From NCBI GenBank assembly GCA_049578505.1, contig JBAUMC010000134.1:1-64000 (forward strand): DNA of 64,000 bases. Direction: 5' to 3'. The stretch is from JAGVPT01 sp049578505 (GTDB lineage: Bacteria > Bacteroidota > Ignavibacteria > UBA10030 > UBA8401). A program made the position numbers and the translations under genes. Below, in pieces: positions 63,654 through 64,000 of the stretch. The number at the start of each line of letters is the position of its first letter. Position 1 is the first letter of the stretch. Below the pieces are notes generated by a model that saw only the letters and a program-made list of their open reading frames with translations, ran no database searches and was not told the origin of the DNA.

Positions 63654-64000
63654 TTAATTGAGTTTTGAAGGTGTTTGAGTCTGCTGAGTTACTGTCATAT
63701 CATACGATGGGAAAGTCCCGTCGCTCAAAGCTGTCTTGCCAACACCATGCAGAACCACTGACGTTGCGGTTCCAGCCGTTTTAACAGTATAGGTGCCGTT
63801 AGCGTTATCTGTAAACGCCGTAGAAGCTAAAATGCCCAGGCCTGTTGCGTCTGCCGTAAGGCCGACGAATGAATTTCCGCCTCCGCCAAGTGTAGTCGGC
63901 TTAGCGTAAAATTGCTGTGCCTTAGCTGACAAAGTTGTTAAATCTGCTATCACTGCGCTTCGATTTTGGTCGACTGCGTTGTCCTGGAACATTGTGATAC
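63654..64000 (-). CDS. Major pilin-like protein, Met-Gly class, partial at the window edge
   Basis: The C-terminal 112 residues or more of the first visible copy; the initiating Met-Gly segment lies beyond the window. The first in-window Met (63992) is internal: the paralogs have about 25 residues before the corresponding MFQDNAVDQNR. Nearly identical to the copy at 63209. It is followed 31 bases later by that copy. Confidence 0.8.
   Translation of the reverse strand, partial: ITMFQDNAVDQNRSAVIADLTTLSAKAQQFYAKPTTLGGGGNSFVGLTADATGLGILASTAFTDNANGTYTVKTAGTATSVVLHGVGKTALSDGTFPSYDMTVTQQTQTPSKLN

Larger units (their letters stand above)
61885..64000 (-). repeat. Tandem array of four pilin-like paralogs
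   Basis: Four head-to-tail genes of equal length encoding one protein family. Three are near-identical, with most differences in the C-terminal part, and one is divergent. Similarity at the DNA level extends over the coding regions, with recognisable blocks such as GGCGGAGGCGGAAATTCATT repeated in the three right-hand copies. Additional copies may continue past 64000. Confidence 0.8.

Overview
The window looks like a chromosomal segment of an FCB-group bacterium, most likely from the Ignavibacteria/Chlorobi side of the Bacteroidota. The evidence is a type IX secretion C-terminal sorting domain of the NYPNPFNP...GQEVRTLV type, a DUF4835/PorD-type protein, secreted beta-rich proteins, and frequent overlapping or tightly spaced genes. 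Species assignment is inference; no rRNA gene is present.

Layout. 1-6190 (minus): a tetR-tolC-membrane fusion protein-RND efflux operon with a palindrome just downstream of its TATAAT box; the RND gene runs off the left edge. 6250-9250: sparse region with a lone receiver protein, a small membrane protein, a SagB-type nitroreductase, a composite palindrome and two doubtful short ORFs. 9259-11340: a roughly 2 kb islet with an intact tRNA-Ser(GCU) on one side and a 32-bp copy of part of that tRNA on the other. It carries a DUF5131 (phage Gp37/Gp68) three-Cys protein and its partner TcmP. 11406-15200: acyl-CoA carboxyltransferase, beta-hydroxyacid dehydrogenase and mnmA (all minus). 15256-15385: a 130-bp nested palindromic repeat. 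15449-22826: envelope-type proteins (HhH protein, PorV-like barrel, PorD-like protein), a HEAT-cyclophilin fusion and a TatD-radical SAM fusion.

23142-42055 (plus): a heme supercluster. It contains every step from glutamyl-tRNA to protoheme: hemA, hemL, hemB, hemC, hemD, hemE, hemN, hemY, hemH, with a HemX/CcsA-like membrane protein in front. Inserted among them are a DNA methyltransferase overlapping hemD, a secreted protein, fumarase, citrate synthase, an alpha/beta hydrolase, a family 5 uracil-DNA glycosylase and a sugar epimerase-like protein.

42201-64000 (minus): a type IV pilus-like locus. Read in the direction of transcription it has four tandem pilin-like genes, pilC, pilB, three minor pilin-like genes, a pilT-like ATPase, a PilM/PilN-like fusion, a PilO/PilP-like fusion and a short secretin, followed by a large Ig-like lipoprotein, a FG-GAP/T9SS-sorted protein and a small secreted protein. 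All the pilin-like proteins begin Met-Gly followed at once by the hydrophobic segment, with no classical prepilin leader and no Glu5. This short-leader pilin family and the tRNA-flanked TcmP islet are the two most unusual systems in the window.
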